The position numbers were made by a program, and so were the translations under genes. Positions 1-8,755 of a DNA stretch of 35,830 nucleotides are shown one piece after another (position 1 is the stretch's first letter; each line of letters starts with the position of its first letter). This DNA comes from Pseudomonadota bacterium. Lineage in GTDB: Bacteria > Pseudomonadota > Alphaproteobacteria > Acetobacterales > Acetobacteraceae. The stretch covers positions 1 to 35,830 of the forward strand of contig JAKCCP010000089.1 of NCBI GenBank assembly GCA_021841985.1. The letters run 5' to 3'. The notes under the pieces were generated by a model. The model searched no databases. It had not been told where the DNA came from and saw only the letters and a list, made by a program, of their open reading frames with translations.

Positions 1-272
1 GGTTCTGGGGCCGCGACCTGCGGCACCGCCTGCAATTGCGGCAGCGGCGCCGGCAGCGTTACCGCGTGCACCTCCATCGGGTGCGGATTGTCGGGTTCGG
101 GCGCCAGGATAACCTCGCGCCCGGAGAGATAGGCGAGGAGGCCCAGTTCAAGGGCGGCGGCGAGCGCCAGCGCGAGCGCGAAACGGCCGCGCCATCCGCC
201 CTCGGGCAAGAATGGCAGCGCGCCCCCTGCTTCCCGCCAGATCCCGGTTTCCTGTAGGGCACTGCTCGACAT
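1..272 (-). CDS. tonB: TonB energy transducer, N-terminal part (cut by window edge)
   Basis: Reading the minus strand from an ATG at 272 gives 90 codons, open to the window edge. The product has a cytoplasmic N-terminus of about 29 residues, one hydrophobic segment at about residues 30-50 (FALALALAAALELGLLAYL), then a proline-rich periplasmic stretch (APEPDNPHP, LPAPLPQLQAVPQV). That layout is typical of TonB, which couples the proton-motive force harvested by ExbB/ExbD to outer-membrane receptors. A GGGGAAG ribosome binding site precedes the ATG. It is last in the order receptor, exbB, exbD, tonB, 42 nt after the exbD stop. The C-terminal receptor-binding domain lies outside the window, so the call rests on topology and context. 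Confidence 0.82.
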   Translation of the reverse strand, partial: MSSSALQETGIWREAGGALPFLPEGGWRGRFALALALAAALELGLLAYLSGREVILAPEPDNPHPMEVHAVTLPAPLPQLQAVPQVAAPE

Positions 273-314
273 GCTGCTTCCCCCGTCACGGCGTCTATAC
301 GAAAGCGATGCCGC

Positions 315-719
315 TCAGTTCGCCGGCTGCGTGGCAACGCCGATATCGGTCACGCCGGCCTTACGGCAGGCATCCATGACATGCACGAAAGCCTCGAACG
401 GCGTTGCCTTGTCGCTCGCGATGGTGATCGTGGTCTTGGTCGGGTTGCCATCCGCCTTGATCATCTCGGTCAGCGCGTCGAGCGTCAGCGTCTGACCTTT
501 CAGCGTCACCGTGCCGTCCTTCTCAACATTGATGGTGAACTCGGGATGCGGCAGATGCGTGGTCTCGCTCGATGTCGGCAGCTCCAGCGAGAGCCCGGCA
601 TCGGGGATCATCTGCAACGTCACGATGATGAAAAACACCAGCAGGAACAGCATGACATCGATCATCGGAATGATCTCGATGCGGCCGCGACGTTCCTCGA
701 AATAGCGGAGTTTCGTCAT
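315..719 (-). CDS. exbD: ExbD, TonB-system proton-channel subunit
   Basis: 134 residues. ExbD forms the inner-membrane proton channel with ExbB and drives TonB. Residues 1-16 are cytoplasmic and basic. A single membrane segment follows (about 18-40, IDVMLFLLVFFIIVTLQMI) holding the conserved membrane Asp, here D21 in PMIDVM. A periplasmic ExbD/TolR domain fills the rest (FTINVEKDGTVTLKG to the end). The frame stays open upstream into exbB, but the ATG at 719 is preferred: it gives the family's MTKLRYFEERRGRIE start, has an AGGA site about 8 nt upstream and lies 10 nt after the exbB stop. ExbD rather than TolR fits best because of the adjoining TonB-like gene and receptor. Confidence 0.93.
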   Translation of the reverse strand: MTKLRYFEERRGRIEIIPMIDVMLFLLVFFIIVTLQMIPDAGLSLELPTSSETTHLPHPEFTINVEKDGTVTLKGQTLTLDALTEMIKADGNPTKTTITIASDKATPFEAFVHVMDACRKAGVTDIGVATQPAN

Positions 720-729
720 GGCGCTGTCC

Positions 730-1407
730 TCAGGCGCTCTGCCGCGCGGGCTTGAGGCGCGCCGGCGGGGTCTGGCCGAGGGGCACCAGGGGCGCGCCGT
801 CAAGCCGGTTGAGGATCATGATTTTCAGCGAGTCGAGCTGGTGCAGGATCATGCGGATCTGGCTGTTGAGGCCGTTATAGGTGAGCAGACCGAGCATCGC
901 GATGAAAATGCCGGACGCGGTGGCGACCAGCGCGTCCGCGACGCCGGCGGTGACGGCGGTCGGCGCCGAGCCCGGCTTGGCGAGCGCGCCGAAGGCGTGG
1001 AACATGCCAAGAATGGTGCCGAACAGGCCGAGCAGCGGCGCTAGGGTGATGATGGTATCGAGGATCCAGAGGCGGCGGTCGAATTGCGGCGCCATCAGCA
1101 AAATTGCCTCGTCGAGCCGGCTCGCCAGCGCCTCACCCTTGATTTTATCGGCGTGACGGAGCGCGGTTTCGAGCAGCACGCCCTCCGGCAGCTTGCCGGC
1201 GCTGCGCCGCAGCATCTCCATTTCGGGCAGGCTCAACGCGCCGGTGCGCGCGACCCGCATGACGACCCGCGTGCCCCCGATCAGGGTGCGACGGAGATAC
1301 CAGAAACGGTCGATGATCACCGCGAGTTCGAGCAGTAAAAGCCCCGCGAGCGCGTAGATCACGCCGTCCGAATAGTTGGCGATATGGATGAGATAATCGA
1401 GATTCAT
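730..1407 (-). CDS. exbB: ExbB, TonB-system proton-channel subunit (MotA/TolQ/ExbB family)
   Basis: 225 residues with three membrane segments: about 15-35 (VIYALAGLLLLELAVII), then a long cytoplasmic loop, then about 115-140 (ITLAPLLGLFGTILGMFHAF) and about 158-180 (VADALVATASGIFIAMLGLLTY). The last two carry the Gly/Thr-rich MotA/TolQ/ExbB signature. ExbB scaffolds ExbD and TonB in the inner membrane. The ATG at 1407 is preferred over an in-frame start at 1449, because it follows a GGGAAG site and avoids a basic extension (GRVGKRKGPGK) unlike the family. It lies 166 nt downstream of the receptor stop and 10 nt upstream of exbD, so it may be read from the receptor promoter or from one in that gap. 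Confidence 0.93.
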   Translation of the reverse strand: MNLDYLIHIANYSDGVIYALAGLLLLELAVIIDRFWYLRRTLIGGTRVVMRVARTGALSLPEMEMLRRSAGKLPEGVLLETALRHADKIKGEALASRLDEAILLMAPQFDRRLWILDTIITLAPLLGLFGTILGMFHAFGALAKPGSAPTAVTAGVADALVATASGIFIAMLGLLTYNGLNSQIRMILHQLDSLKIMILNRLDGAPLVPLGQTPPARLKPARQSA

Positions 1408-1573
1408 GTTCTTCCCAGGCCCTTTACGCTTGCCCACGCGACCAGCCACCCCCGCACCCCGCTTGCGCGGAGCCGGGGCTGACGGTCGGAATTATGCCAC
1501 TTGCCGGATGGCTGGCGAATGACCGTTTTCTTGCGTTTTGATGACTGAATTGTTGCGGTTTTTCGAGCACCCC

Positions 1574-3916
1574 TCAGAAGCTGATGCCAACCTGGCCATA
1601 GAGCGTCATGGGCGCGCCGGGATAGCCGAGCATTGTCGCCGCGCCATTGCCGAAATAGCCGCCGGCCGACTCATAGGCGTAGATATTCATTTTGCTGTTC
1701 GCGATGTTGAGGGCGGTGAGGGAAACATCGAGGGTCTTGCCAAACCCTTCGACGCTGAAGGGGATTTTCGCGTCGATCGAGGCGTTGAAGGTCTGATAGC
1801 CGCTGAAGGTTGATGTCGAGGGCGCGACAGTTGCGTTATTGAAGTAGTATTGCGCGCCGGTGTACTGCCACCAGACACTCGGCTTGAGCGCGACGTTGCC
1901 CAGCAGATACGTGTAATCAACACCAATGTTGAGCGTCGCGTCGGGCACATAGGGAACATGGTAGCCGTTGAAGTTCTGCGAAGCGCCGACGTTAACATAG
2001 TTCGTATAGATCGCTTTCAGGACCGAGCCGTTGAGGAAGGCATGGACGGTCGAGAACAGCGTATCATCGGCATAGAAATTAACGCCCTGGTAATTCGAGT
2101 CGCCAAAAGCGGTCGATTCGCTGCCATTGGCGAAGACGGCGTTGACGACCTGATTGCTCAGTTGGAGATCGAACCAGTTGGCGCCGAACAGGAAATTCTT
2201 GAGGTAGTAATCCGGCTGGTTGACGTTGATCTTGAAACCAGCCTGGTAGTCCTCGGCGAGTTCAAGCTGCGACGTGTTCTGCGTGACGGGAATCGCCTGG
2301 AAATAGCCGCCGCCGCCGCCGACCGTGGGCGTCTGATAGGCTTGCTCGTAGCTGCCATAGAGTGCCAGCCATTTGGTCACATCGAGATTCGTGCTGATCC
2401 CCGGCTCGACCCCGACATAGTTTGAATGTTGCGAGCCGAATTTTCCTTGATCGGTCCCGGTCGCATCGGGAAACGCGCCATACTGCCCGGCGCCGTTGGC
2501 GTATTGGATCGAATCGTTGATCACCCGGATGCTCGGCGTGATGCGCAGCGCCGAGAAGGGCTTGATCTCGTCTTGCAGGAACAGCGCCATGTCGTCACTG
2601 TAGAAAAGCCCGTTGCGGTAATTCCCATTCGGTGCGAATTGGCTGCCGAAATAGGGAGCTTCGGGGCTCCAGAAGGAGTTCATCGTCTGGTAATAGGCGT
2701 GGATGTAATACCCGCCGTAATCAAAAGTGTTGTAGGGCAGCGTCGTCGTCATCCAGAGCTTGTCGCCGAGCGTCCAGTTATCCGGATTGTTATATTCGTT
2801 GAGCTGGTTATAATTGGGCGTGAAATTATTGAAGTCGTTGTGAATTCTTTGTTCATCGCTGTACCAGGAAACATTGTGGAGCGTGTTGTAATCATCAAGG
2901 TGGATGTTCTGCTTGCCATAAACCGTGGCGAACTGATTCTGGTCAAATTTCGCCCAGACCTGAGGATCGAGAGCGGCGAAGAAATTGACCTTCTCGTTGT
3001 AGAGCGGGCTGGTTCCGAGACCGTTGATGCCAATCCCCGGCGTCGGCTCGAAGGGAATGACGTTCGGCCGGTAGCCGCCGGCTTGCGCCATGTAGGCGCC
3101 GAAGGAGACATCGCCGTCCGAGAAATTCTTGATGGTTTTCACGTAGATCGCATAGTCCTGGGAGGGGCTGTCGAACCCGTTCGGCGAAATGCGGAAATCG
3201 TTGCCTTCGTTGAGGCCGCCGGCAATCACCGTGGACCAGCCGCCGAGATTGCCGGTGCGAACGTCAAAATTCAGGTTCTCCTGATTGTAGCTGCCATAGG
3301 TCTCGTAGATGTCGGCCCCCGCCTTCTGGGTCGGCTGGATCGGGGTGAATTCGATGGTGCCGCCAGTCGAATCATACCAGCGGCTTTCCGCGTCGCCGGG
3401 GCCGTAGGTGACGCCGATGTTCTGGATCATGCCGATCTGCGGAATGCTCGCCGAGGCCCAGAGGCCGGTCGCAACATTGTTCATCGGAATGCCGTCGAAG
3501 GTCATCATCAGGTTGTTGTTCGCGGTCTGGCCGCCGAAGCCGCTCCAGCCATTGGCGAGACCATCGAGGGAGACGTTGTATTTCGTCGCCCCGGAATTGC
3601 CGTAGCCGGTCACCTGCGCGCCCGGCGCCAGGCCAATCGCCTGCGCGCCGCCGCCCACCGGGCCGACCGCCTGCAATTCCTGCTGATCGAGTATTCGCGT
3701 GGTCTGGCCGGATTGAAAGAGCTGCTGCTGCGTCGGCGCCACCGTGGCCCCCGGCACCGGCGCCTCGCTGGTGTCACCGCCGCCGTTGGCGTTCACCGAG
3801 CCGGCATTGACGGTGCCCGAAACGTCCTGGGCGAAAGCCGCGTGGCCGGCGAGCAGCGTCGAGGCCATCAGAACCATCAGCGGCGTGATCGCCGCCGAGC
3901 AGCCGAAAATGTTCAT
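1574..3916 (-). CDS. TonB-dependent outer-membrane receptor
   Basis: 780 residues. A signal peptide (about 1-29, cleavage near AFA|QD) is followed by a Gly/Asn/Pro-rich extension with no clear TonB box. A plug domain covers about 65-220 (TFDGIPMNNVATGLW, STGGTIEF), then a 22-strand-type beta-barrel rich in Asn, Tyr and Gly. It ends in a terminal Phe (YGQVGISF), as expected for Bam-inserted barrels. Such proteins import siderophores, cobalamin, metal complexes or sugars. The substrate cannot be read from the sequence, and no Fur box or haem/B12 motif was recognised upstream. A strong GGGGGAAG site precedes the ATG. It is the first gene of a minus-strand unit with exbB-exbD-tonB, suggesting a dedicated transducer. 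Confidence 0.9.
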   Translation of the reverse strand: MNIFGCSAAITPLMVLMASTLLAGHAAFAQDVSGTVNAGSVNANGGGDTSEAPVPGATVAPTQQQLFQSGQTTRILDQQELQAVGPVGGGAQAIGLAPGAQVTGYGNSGATKYNVSLDGLANGWSGFGGQTANNNLMMTFDGIPMNNVATGLWASASIPQIGMIQNIGVTYGPGDAESRWYDSTGGTIEFTPIQPTQKAGADIYETYGSYNQENLNFDVRTGNLGGWSTVIAGGLNEGNDFRISPNGFDSPSQDYAIYVKTIKNFSDGDVSFGAYMAQAGGYRPNVIPFEPTPGIGINGLGTSPLYNEKVNFFAALDPQVWAKFDQNQFATVYGKQNIHLDDYNTLHNVSWYSDEQRIHNDFNNFTPNYNQLNEYNNPDNWTLGDKLWMTTTLPYNTFDYGGYYIHAYYQTMNSFWSPEAPYFGSQFAPNGNYRNGLFYSDDMALFLQDEIKPFSALRITPSIRVINDSIQYANGAGQYGAFPDATGTDQGKFGSQHSNYVGVEPGISTNLDVTKWLALYGSYEQAYQTPTVGGGGGYFQAIPVTQNTSQLELAEDYQAGFKINVNQPDYYLKNFLFGANWFDLQLSNQVVNAVFANGSESTAFGDSNYQGVNFYADDTLFSTVHAFLNGSVLKAIYTNYVNVGASQNFNGYHVPYVPDATLNIGVDYTYLLGNVALKPSVWWQYTGAQYYFNNATVAPSTSTFSGYQTFNASIDAKIPFSVEGFGKTLDVSLTALNIANSKMNIYAYESAGGYFGNGAATMLGYPGAPMTLYGQVGISF

Positions 3917-4202
3917 CTCTCTTCCCCCGGAGCGTTAAGCTGGGGGGCCTTATCGCAAGCCTGCGAAACGCCGGGATAGCACGGAAATGTGACAATCAGA
4001 TCACGAAGATGTGTTCTTTATTCGGTCATTATTTTGTAATTGTTTTGTCATGAGTAGCCTCTAGGAATATGTACTACGCATAAACTCTATGTGTAATTCA
4101 TTCGACCGTTTTGTTGCGTAATAATTACCAATTGTTCCGCGCCCTGTTGATCCCCCGCGCCGCAAGCGCCTAAAGAGCGCCGGGATCATGGGGAACCCCG
4201 AC
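3917..4202. promoter_or_regulatory. AT-rich divergent promoter region between the receptor and cysS
   Basis: About 285 bp between two divergent genes. Roughly 4000-4135 is strikingly AT-rich against GC-rich surroundings. It contains repeated words: TTTTGT at 4032, 4043 and 4109 (the first two 11 bp apart, one helical turn) and TGTAATT at 4035 and 4092. This is the obvious place for the promoters of the receptor operon and cysS, and for a regulator or nucleoid protein. No -10/-35 pair or known operator could be assigned with certainty. Confidence 0.5.
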
Positions 4203-5570
4203 ATGCCGGAGCTTTATCTGCACAACAGCCTCACGCGCCGCGCCGAGCGCTTTGTCCCGCTCGATCCGGGCAACGTGCGGATGTATGTCTGCGGCCCCAC
4301 CGTCTATGACCGCGCGCATATCGGCAACGCGCGGCCCGCCGTGGTTTTCGACGTGCTCGCCCGCCTGCTGCGCCGGCTCTACCCGCGCCTCACCTATGTC
4401 CGCAACGTCACCGACGTTGACGACAAGATCAACGCCCGCGCCGCCGAAAACCATGAGCCGATCACGGCTTTGACGGCGCGCACGCTGGAGTACTATCACC
4501 AGGACATGGCGGCGTTAGGCGTCGCACCCCCTGATGTCGAGCCGCGCGCAACCGACCACGTCGGCGAAATGATCGACCTCATCACCCGCCTCATCGAAGG
4601 TGGCCACGCCTATGAGGCGGTAGGCCACGTGCTGTTTGCGGTCGCGAGTTTCCCCCAATACGGCAGGCTTTCCGGCCGCAGCGCCGCCGAACTCCGCGCC
4701 GGCGCCCGCGTCGAAGTCGCGCCCTATAAACGCGACCCCGGCGATTTCGTGCTGTGGAAACCCTCGCCCCCCGAACTCCCCGGCTGGGAAAGCCCCTGGG
4801 GGCGCGGCCGACCGGGTTGGCATATCGAATGCTCGGCGATGTCATGGCGCTATCTCGGCACCGATTTCGACATCCATGGCGGCGGCGGCGATCTTTTATT
4901 CCCGCACCACGAAAACGAAGTGGCCCAAAGCTGCTGCGCGTTTCCCGGAACTGGTTTCGCGCGTTACTGGGTGCATAATGGCATGTTGCTGGTGAACGGC
5001 GAGAAAATGTCGAAAAGCCTCGGCAATATCATTACTGTCGAGGCGTTGCTTGCCCGCGCGCCAGGCGAGGCGGTGCGGTTCGCGCTCTTGCGCACGCATT
5101 ACCGCGGGGTTCTGGATTTTTCCGATCGCGCGCTCACCGATGCGCACGACGAACTCAGCCGGTTTTATCGCGCCCTGCAGCGAAGTCACGTCCGCCACGA
5201 TGACGGCACGGAAATTCCCGAAGGCGTCATGGCGGCGCTTTGCGACGACCTCAACACGCCGCGCGCCATCGCGGAGATGCACAGGCTCGCCGATGCCGCG
5301 CTCGCCGGAGATCTTGATGCCGCACGCGGGCTTCGCGCGGGCGGGCAGTTGCTTGGGATCTTGACGTATGAAAATCCCGACGCGTGGTTTCAGATGCCCC
5401 TACTCAACGCCTCTTTAGGGGCCGACACCATTGCCGCGAGAATCGCCGAACGCGCGCAGGCACGGCAGGAAAAAAACTTCGTGCGCGCCGATGAAATCCG
5501 CAAACAGCTCGCCGCCGCCGGCGTCATTCTCGAAGACGGCCCCGCCGGCACCACCTGGCGGCGGGGGTGA
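4203..5570 (+). CDS. cysS: Cysteinyl-tRNA synthetase
   Basis: 455 residues from the ATG at 4203. It charges tRNA-Cys with cysteine in the cytoplasm. The class I signatures are intact: [15 protein letters not shown] near the N-terminus (HIGN version of HIGH) and KMSKS at about residues 268-272. The zinc-site region is visible as the early CGP cysteine, HIECSAM and FPHHENE. The C-terminal helical/anticodon region ends in EDGPAGTTW, typical of the family. An in-frame ATG at 4188 exists, but the one at 4203 has GGGGAA about 7 nt upstream and gives the usual [13 protein letters not shown] start. trmJ follows after 7 nt, so the two are probably co-transcribed. Confidence 0.96.
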   Translation: MPELYLHNSLTRRAERFVPLDPGNVRMYVCGPTVYDRAHIGNARPAVVFDVLARLLRRLYPRLTYVRNVTDVDDKINARAAENHEPITALTARTLEYYHQDMAALGVAPPDVEPRATDHVGEMIDLITRLIEGGHAYEAVGHVLFAVASFPQYGRLSGRSAAELRAGARVEVAPYKRDPGDFVLWKPSPPELPGWESPWGRGRPGWHIECSAMSWRYLGTDFDIHGGGGDLLFPHHENEVAQSCCAFPGTGFARYWVHNGMLLVNGEKMSKSLGNIITVEALLARAPGEAVRFALLRTHYRGVLDFSDRALTDAHDELSRFYRALQRSHVRHDDGTEIPEGVMAALCDDLNTPRAIAEMHRLADAALAGDLDAARGLRAGGQLLGILTYENPDAWFQMPLLNASLGADTIAARIAERAQARQEKNFVRADEIRKQLAAAGVILEDGPAGTTWRRG

Positions 5571-5577
5571 GGAAAAA

Positions 5578-6342
5578 ATGACGGGCCGCGAAGCGGGCGC
5601 GGCGCTGGAGCCGATCGAGCCCTCGCCCGTCGTCATCCTGGTGCGCCCGCAGCTCGCGGAAAATATCGGCACGGTGGCACGCGCCATGGCCAATGGCGGG
5701 CTCTTTCATTTGCGTCTCGTCGCACCCCGCGACGGCTGGCCACAGGCGCGCGCCTGGCGCACCGCCTCCGGCGCCGATCGCATCCTCGACGCCGCCACGG
5801 TTCATGCCGATGTCGCGGGGGCGGTCGCCGATCTGCATCGCGTCCTGGCGACCTGTCCGCGCCCGCGCCATGTCATAAAACCGCTGCTCACCGCGCGCGA
5901 AGCGGCGGCGGAATTACATGAAATCGGCGCGCGTGACCTCCGCGCCGGCATTCTGTTCGGACCCGAGCGCGCCGGCCTCGACAACGACGATCTCGCGCGC
6001 GCCGATACGCTCGTGCGCTATCCGCTCAACCCGGCGTTTCTCTCGCTCAACCTCGCCCAGGCGGTGATGGTGCTGGCCTATGAATGGTGGCTCGCGCGCG
6101 ATGAAACCCCGGCGCGGCAATTGATGACGCATGAAACCCGCATCGCGACCAAGGGCGAACTCGATAATTTCCTGGTTCATCTCACGCGCGAACTCGACAC
6201 CTGCGGCTTCCTGCGCAACGACCAGAAGCGCCCCGGCATGCTGCGCAACATCCGCCATTTCTTCGAGCGCGGCGAGGTGACGGAGCAGGAATTGCGCACG
6301 CTGCACGGCATCGTCACCGAGCTTGCGCGCGCGAGACGATGA
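5578..6342 (+). CDS. trmJ: TrmJ-type tRNA/rRNA 2'-O-methyltransferase (SpoU/TrmH family, group 1)
   Basis: 254 residues. This is a SPOUT-fold methyltransferase; family members 2'-O-methylate tRNA position 32. The three SpoU motifs are present: ENIGTVARAMANGG (about 29-41), ILFGPERAGL (about 125-134) and SLNLAQAV (about 156-163), which form the knotted AdoMet site. The C-terminal helical tail (KGELDNFLVHLTRELD, RHFFERGEVTEQELRTLHGI) is the TrmJ-type extension. The ATG at 5578 is 7 nt after the cysS stop, with GAGG overlapping that stop codon; longer frames upstream only run through cysS. The specificity (Cm32/Um32) is a family inference. Confidence 0.88.
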   Translation: MTGREAGAALEPIEPSPVVILVRPQLAENIGTVARAMANGGLFHLRLVAPRDGWPQARAWRTASGADRILDAATVHADVAGAVADLHRVLATCPRPRHVIKPLLTAREAAAELHEIGARDLRAGILFGPERAGLDNDDLARADTLVRYPLNPAFLSLNLAQAVMVLAYEWWLARDETPARQLMTHETRIATKGELDNFLVHLTRELDTCGFLRNDQKRPGMLRNIRHFFERGEVTEQELRTLHGIVTELARARR

Positions 6343-6357
6343 GTTGGGGTTAAAGTG

Positions 6358-6480
6358 CCAGGGGTTTCACCCCTGGACCCCACCAAGGGCGGAGCCCTTG
6401 GAACCCTTCCCATGGATGCGGGTCTGGGGAAGCTGGCCCCAGCGGGTCCCAATGGGAGGTGGGAGGCAGCGCCCTGGTCT
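6358..6480. repeat. Multi-hairpin palindromic repeat block, copy A (between convergent genes)
   Basis: Several short palindromes in series. CCAGGGG/CCCCTGG lies at 6358-6376, followed by ACCCC. CCAAGGGC/GCCCTTGG lies at 6383-6401 with loop GGA. CTGGGG/CCCCAG lies at 6424-6442, followed by GCGGGTC. A decayed fourth hairpin lies near 6456-6476. The same order of elements recurs at 30738-30837 and partly at 35743-35786. Here it fills the gap between the converging trmJ and Tim44 genes, so it could act as a bidirectional terminator, though it lacks U-tracts. Confidence 0.75.
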
Positions 6481-7374
6481 TTAGCGCGTCTGCTGGATCG
6501 CCGAGAGGATCCAGGCGCCCCCCGGTGCCCGCATGAACGTCCAAAGCTCGGTCGCGGTGACGCGCTCGGTGGCGCTGCCATCGACGATCCGCCCGGCGGC
6601 ATCCCGTGTCGTATCGAGCATCGAGAACTGCATGGCGACGGTCGCGTAATCGCGCCCCTGTTCCGACCACGCCTCGGCAAGATCCCCGCGTTCGAGCCGC
6701 ACGTCGCGCACCTCGTTGCGTACGCCCCGGCTGGCCTGATCGGCCAGTTGTTCGGCGAAATAGCCGCGCATCTCGGGCGTCGCGAGGCGGCCGAGGGCGT
6801 CGAGGTCATGCGCGCTCCAGGCCGCCTGGATGGCCTGGAGGGATTGCTCGAAAGCGTGGAAATCGGCCGGGCCGATCGCCGGGCCACGGCTTCCGCCCAT
6901 TCCGCCACCCATTGCGGCGGGGGCCACGCGCGGCGCCATCCCGGCCGGCATCAGGCGCGGGCCGACGAAGCGGCGGGCGAGAAAGCGCACCAGCCAGATG
7001 ATCAGGATGATTTGCAGGAGGAAGCCGAAAAATCCGCCGAAACCGCCCATCCCCCAGAAAAACCCGTGGCCGAGCAGCATCCCCATCAGCCCCGCGCCGA
7101 GGAAACCACCGAACAGGCCGGAGAGGAATGGATGGCCCGGCGCCATGCCGTAGCCATTCCCCGCGCCATAGCCGGGGCTGCCGCGCGGCGTCATGCTGCG
7201 CTCGAGGGGTGCGGCGGAATAGGGCGAGGTGCCGGTTGCGGGCGGGGCCATGTAGGTGCGGCTGCCGCGACTGCCCATCGAGGACGAACTGCCCGCCCGC
7301 GCCTCCGCCGCGATCGGGGAGAGCGCCCAGAGCGCAACCAGCAACGCGGCCAAAAGCAGACGTATCCGGCGCAT
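6481..7374 (-). CDS. Tim44-like domain membrane protein
   Basis: 297 residues. It begins with an Arg-led signal or anchor segment (MRRIRLLLAALLVALWALSPIAAEA). A low-complexity Ser/Gly/Pro region and two Gly-rich hydrophobic segments follow (about 84-108 and 114-134, LLQIILIIWLVRFLARRF). A C-terminal Tim44/MBA1-type domain runs from about 170 to 297 (FHAFEQSLQAIQAAW through TELWTFMRAPGGAWILSAIQQ). Proteins of this layout are common in alphaproteobacteria and are thought to sit at the inner membrane; their role is not established. The ATG at 7374 is preferred over one at 7392 because GGGAG lies 7 nt upstream. It is oriented like pmbA, with a 49-nt gap. Confidence 0.8.
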   Translation of the reverse strand: MRRIRLLLAALLVALWALSPIAAEARAGSSSSMGSRGSRTYMAPPATGTSPYSAAPLERSMTPRGSPGYGAGNGYGMAPGHPFLSGLFGGFLGAGLMGMLLGHGFFWGMGGFGGFFGFLLQIILIIWLVRFLARRFVGPRLMPAGMAPRVAPAAMGGGMGGSRGPAIGPADFHAFEQSLQAIQAAWSAHDLDALGRLATPEMRGYFAEQLADQASRGVRNEVRDVRLERGDLAEAWSEQGRDYATVAMQFSMLDTTRDAAGRIVDGSATERVTATELWTFMRAPGGAWILSAIQQTR

Positions 7375-7423
7375 CGCGCATCTCCCACGCATCAGGCGGA
7401 TATAATGCGCGGGTGAGATGATT

Positions 7424-8755
7424 TCACGCCCCGGCGAGCGTCATTCCTTCAACGCGGAGCGTGGGGGCGTCGGTGCCGCGACGGAAGCGCAGATCGTTGG
7501 CGGCGCGGAGGTGGGAAAACATCTCGATGAGATTGCCGGCGATGGTGATTTCGGCGACCGGCTCGGCGAGCGCGCCATCGCGGATCATGAACCCGCTCGC
7601 CCCCCGGCTGTAATCGCCGGTGAGGCCATTGATCCCCATGCCGATCAATTCGGTGACATAGAGGCCTTCGCGGATATCGGCCATCAAGGCGGCCGGGCTC
7701 GCCGCGCCAGGGGCGAGATAGAGATTGCTCGGCGCCGGGCCGGGCGGGCCCGACGTGCCGCGCGCGGCGTGGCCGGTCGAGGCGAGGCCAAGCTGGCGGG
7801 CGCTCCGCAGATCGAGCAGCCAGGAGCGCAGCACGCCGTTTTCCACCAGGGTCGCGGGAGCGGTCGGAAGACCCTCGCCGTCGAACGGGCGGGAGCGCAG
7901 GCCCCGCTTGCGGCGCGGATCGTCGTGGATGGTGATGCCGGCGGCAAAAACCGCCTGCCCCAGGCGATCCTTGAGAAAGCTGGTGCCGCGCGCGATGCTC
8001 GCGCCATTGATCGCACTCGCGAAATGCCCGAGCAGGCTCCCCGCCACGCGGGGATCATAGACCACCGGGAGGCGCGCGGTTTTCGGGCGTCGCGGGTTGA
8101 GCCGCGCGACCGCCCGCTCCCCCGCGGTCCGGCCGAGCATGGCCGGGTCTTCGAGGTCGCCGGCATGGACGGCGGAGGAAAAATCGTAGTCACGCTCCAT
8201 CGCCGTGCCGGAACCCGCGAGCGCGGTGACGGAGACCCCGTGCGAACTCCGCGCGTAGGTGCCGGCAAAACCGGCCGAGGTGACGAGCGCGATCTCGCGC
8301 CGCCCATAGCTCGCCTCGGCGCCTTCCGAATTGGTGACGCCGGGCACCGCGAGGGCGGCTTCCTCGGCGGCGGCGGCGCGCGCGAGAAGGGTTGCGGTAT
8401 CCGGCTCGACGGCATCGAGGAGATCGAGCGGGGCGGCGTCCGCGGGCGGCGCCGGGCGCTCGGCGAGGCCCGCAAAGGGGTCTTCGGGCACCACGCGGGC
8501 CATGGCTGTGGCGCGGGCGGCGAGTTCGGCAAACCCCGCCGGGTCGAGCGTGCTCGCCGAGACGATCGCCGAGCGTCGGCCGATGAAAACCCGCAAGCCG
8601 AGATCGCGCGCCTCCGCCCGCTCGACATGCTCCAGCCGGCCGAGCCGGCGCTGCACCGAGACCGAGCCGCCGCGCACCAACACCGCATCCGCCGCGTCCG
8701 CCCCGGCGGCGCGGGCGGCGCGCAAGAGATCGGCCAGCGCCTCAAGCGGGTTCAT
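7424..8755 (-). CDS. pmbA: PmbA/TldE metalloprotease-complex subunit
   Basis: 443 residues of the TldD/PmbA family. In E. coli, TldD and TldE (PmbA) form a protease that trims unfolded peptides such as microcin B17 precursor and CcdA antitoxin; TldE is the subunit without the zinc motif. No HExxxH-type motif is seen here, consistent with TldE. Family features include an N-terminal regulatory half (LGLRVFIGRRSAIVSAS), the core NPRRPKTARLPVVYDPRVAGSLLGHF, and the C-terminal GMGINGLTGDYSRGASGF and ITIAGNLIEMF. Its ATG overlaps the stop of the upstream M16 peptidase gene by 4 nt (ATGA), so two proteolytic functions are translationally coupled. A tldD partner is not in the window. Confidence 0.92.
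   Translation of the reverse strand: MNPLEALADLLRAARAAGADAADAVLVRGGSVSVQRRLGRLEHVERAEARDLGLRVFIGRRSAIVSASTLDPAGFAELAARATAMARVVPEDPFAGLAERPAPPADAAPLDLLDAVEPDTATLLARAAAAEEAALAVPGVTNSEGAEASYGRREIALVTSAGFAGTYARSSHGVSVTALAGSGTAMERDYDFSSAVHAGDLEDPAMLGRTAGERAVARLNPRRPKTARLPVVYDPRVAGSLLGHFASAINGASIARGTSFLKDRLGQAVFAAGITIHDDPRRKRGLRSRPFDGEGLPTAPATLVENGVLRSWLLDLRSARQLGLASTGHAARGTSGPPGPAPSNLYLAPGAASPAALMADIREGLYVTELIGMGINGLTGDYSRGASGFMIRDGALAEPVAEITIAGNLIEMFSHLRAANDLRFRRGTDAPTLRVEGMTLAGA

Noticed and set aside
2426..3979. 517-codon open frame on the plus strand
   Set aside because: It is antisense to the receptor gene, whose minus-strand frame has a signal peptide, plug, barrel and terminal Phe. The plus-strand product is low-complexity Arg/Val/Glu-rich text typical of GC-rich shadow frames.
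4020..4125. Fur box upstream of the receptor
   Set aside because: The AT-rich words (TTTTGT, TGTAATT) do not assemble into the GATAATGATAATCATTATC-type palindrome.
6358..6480. Classical intrinsic terminator for trmJ
   Set aside because: The hairpins are strong but no T-run follows any of them on either strand. The block is better described as a repeat that may also stop or protect transcripts.
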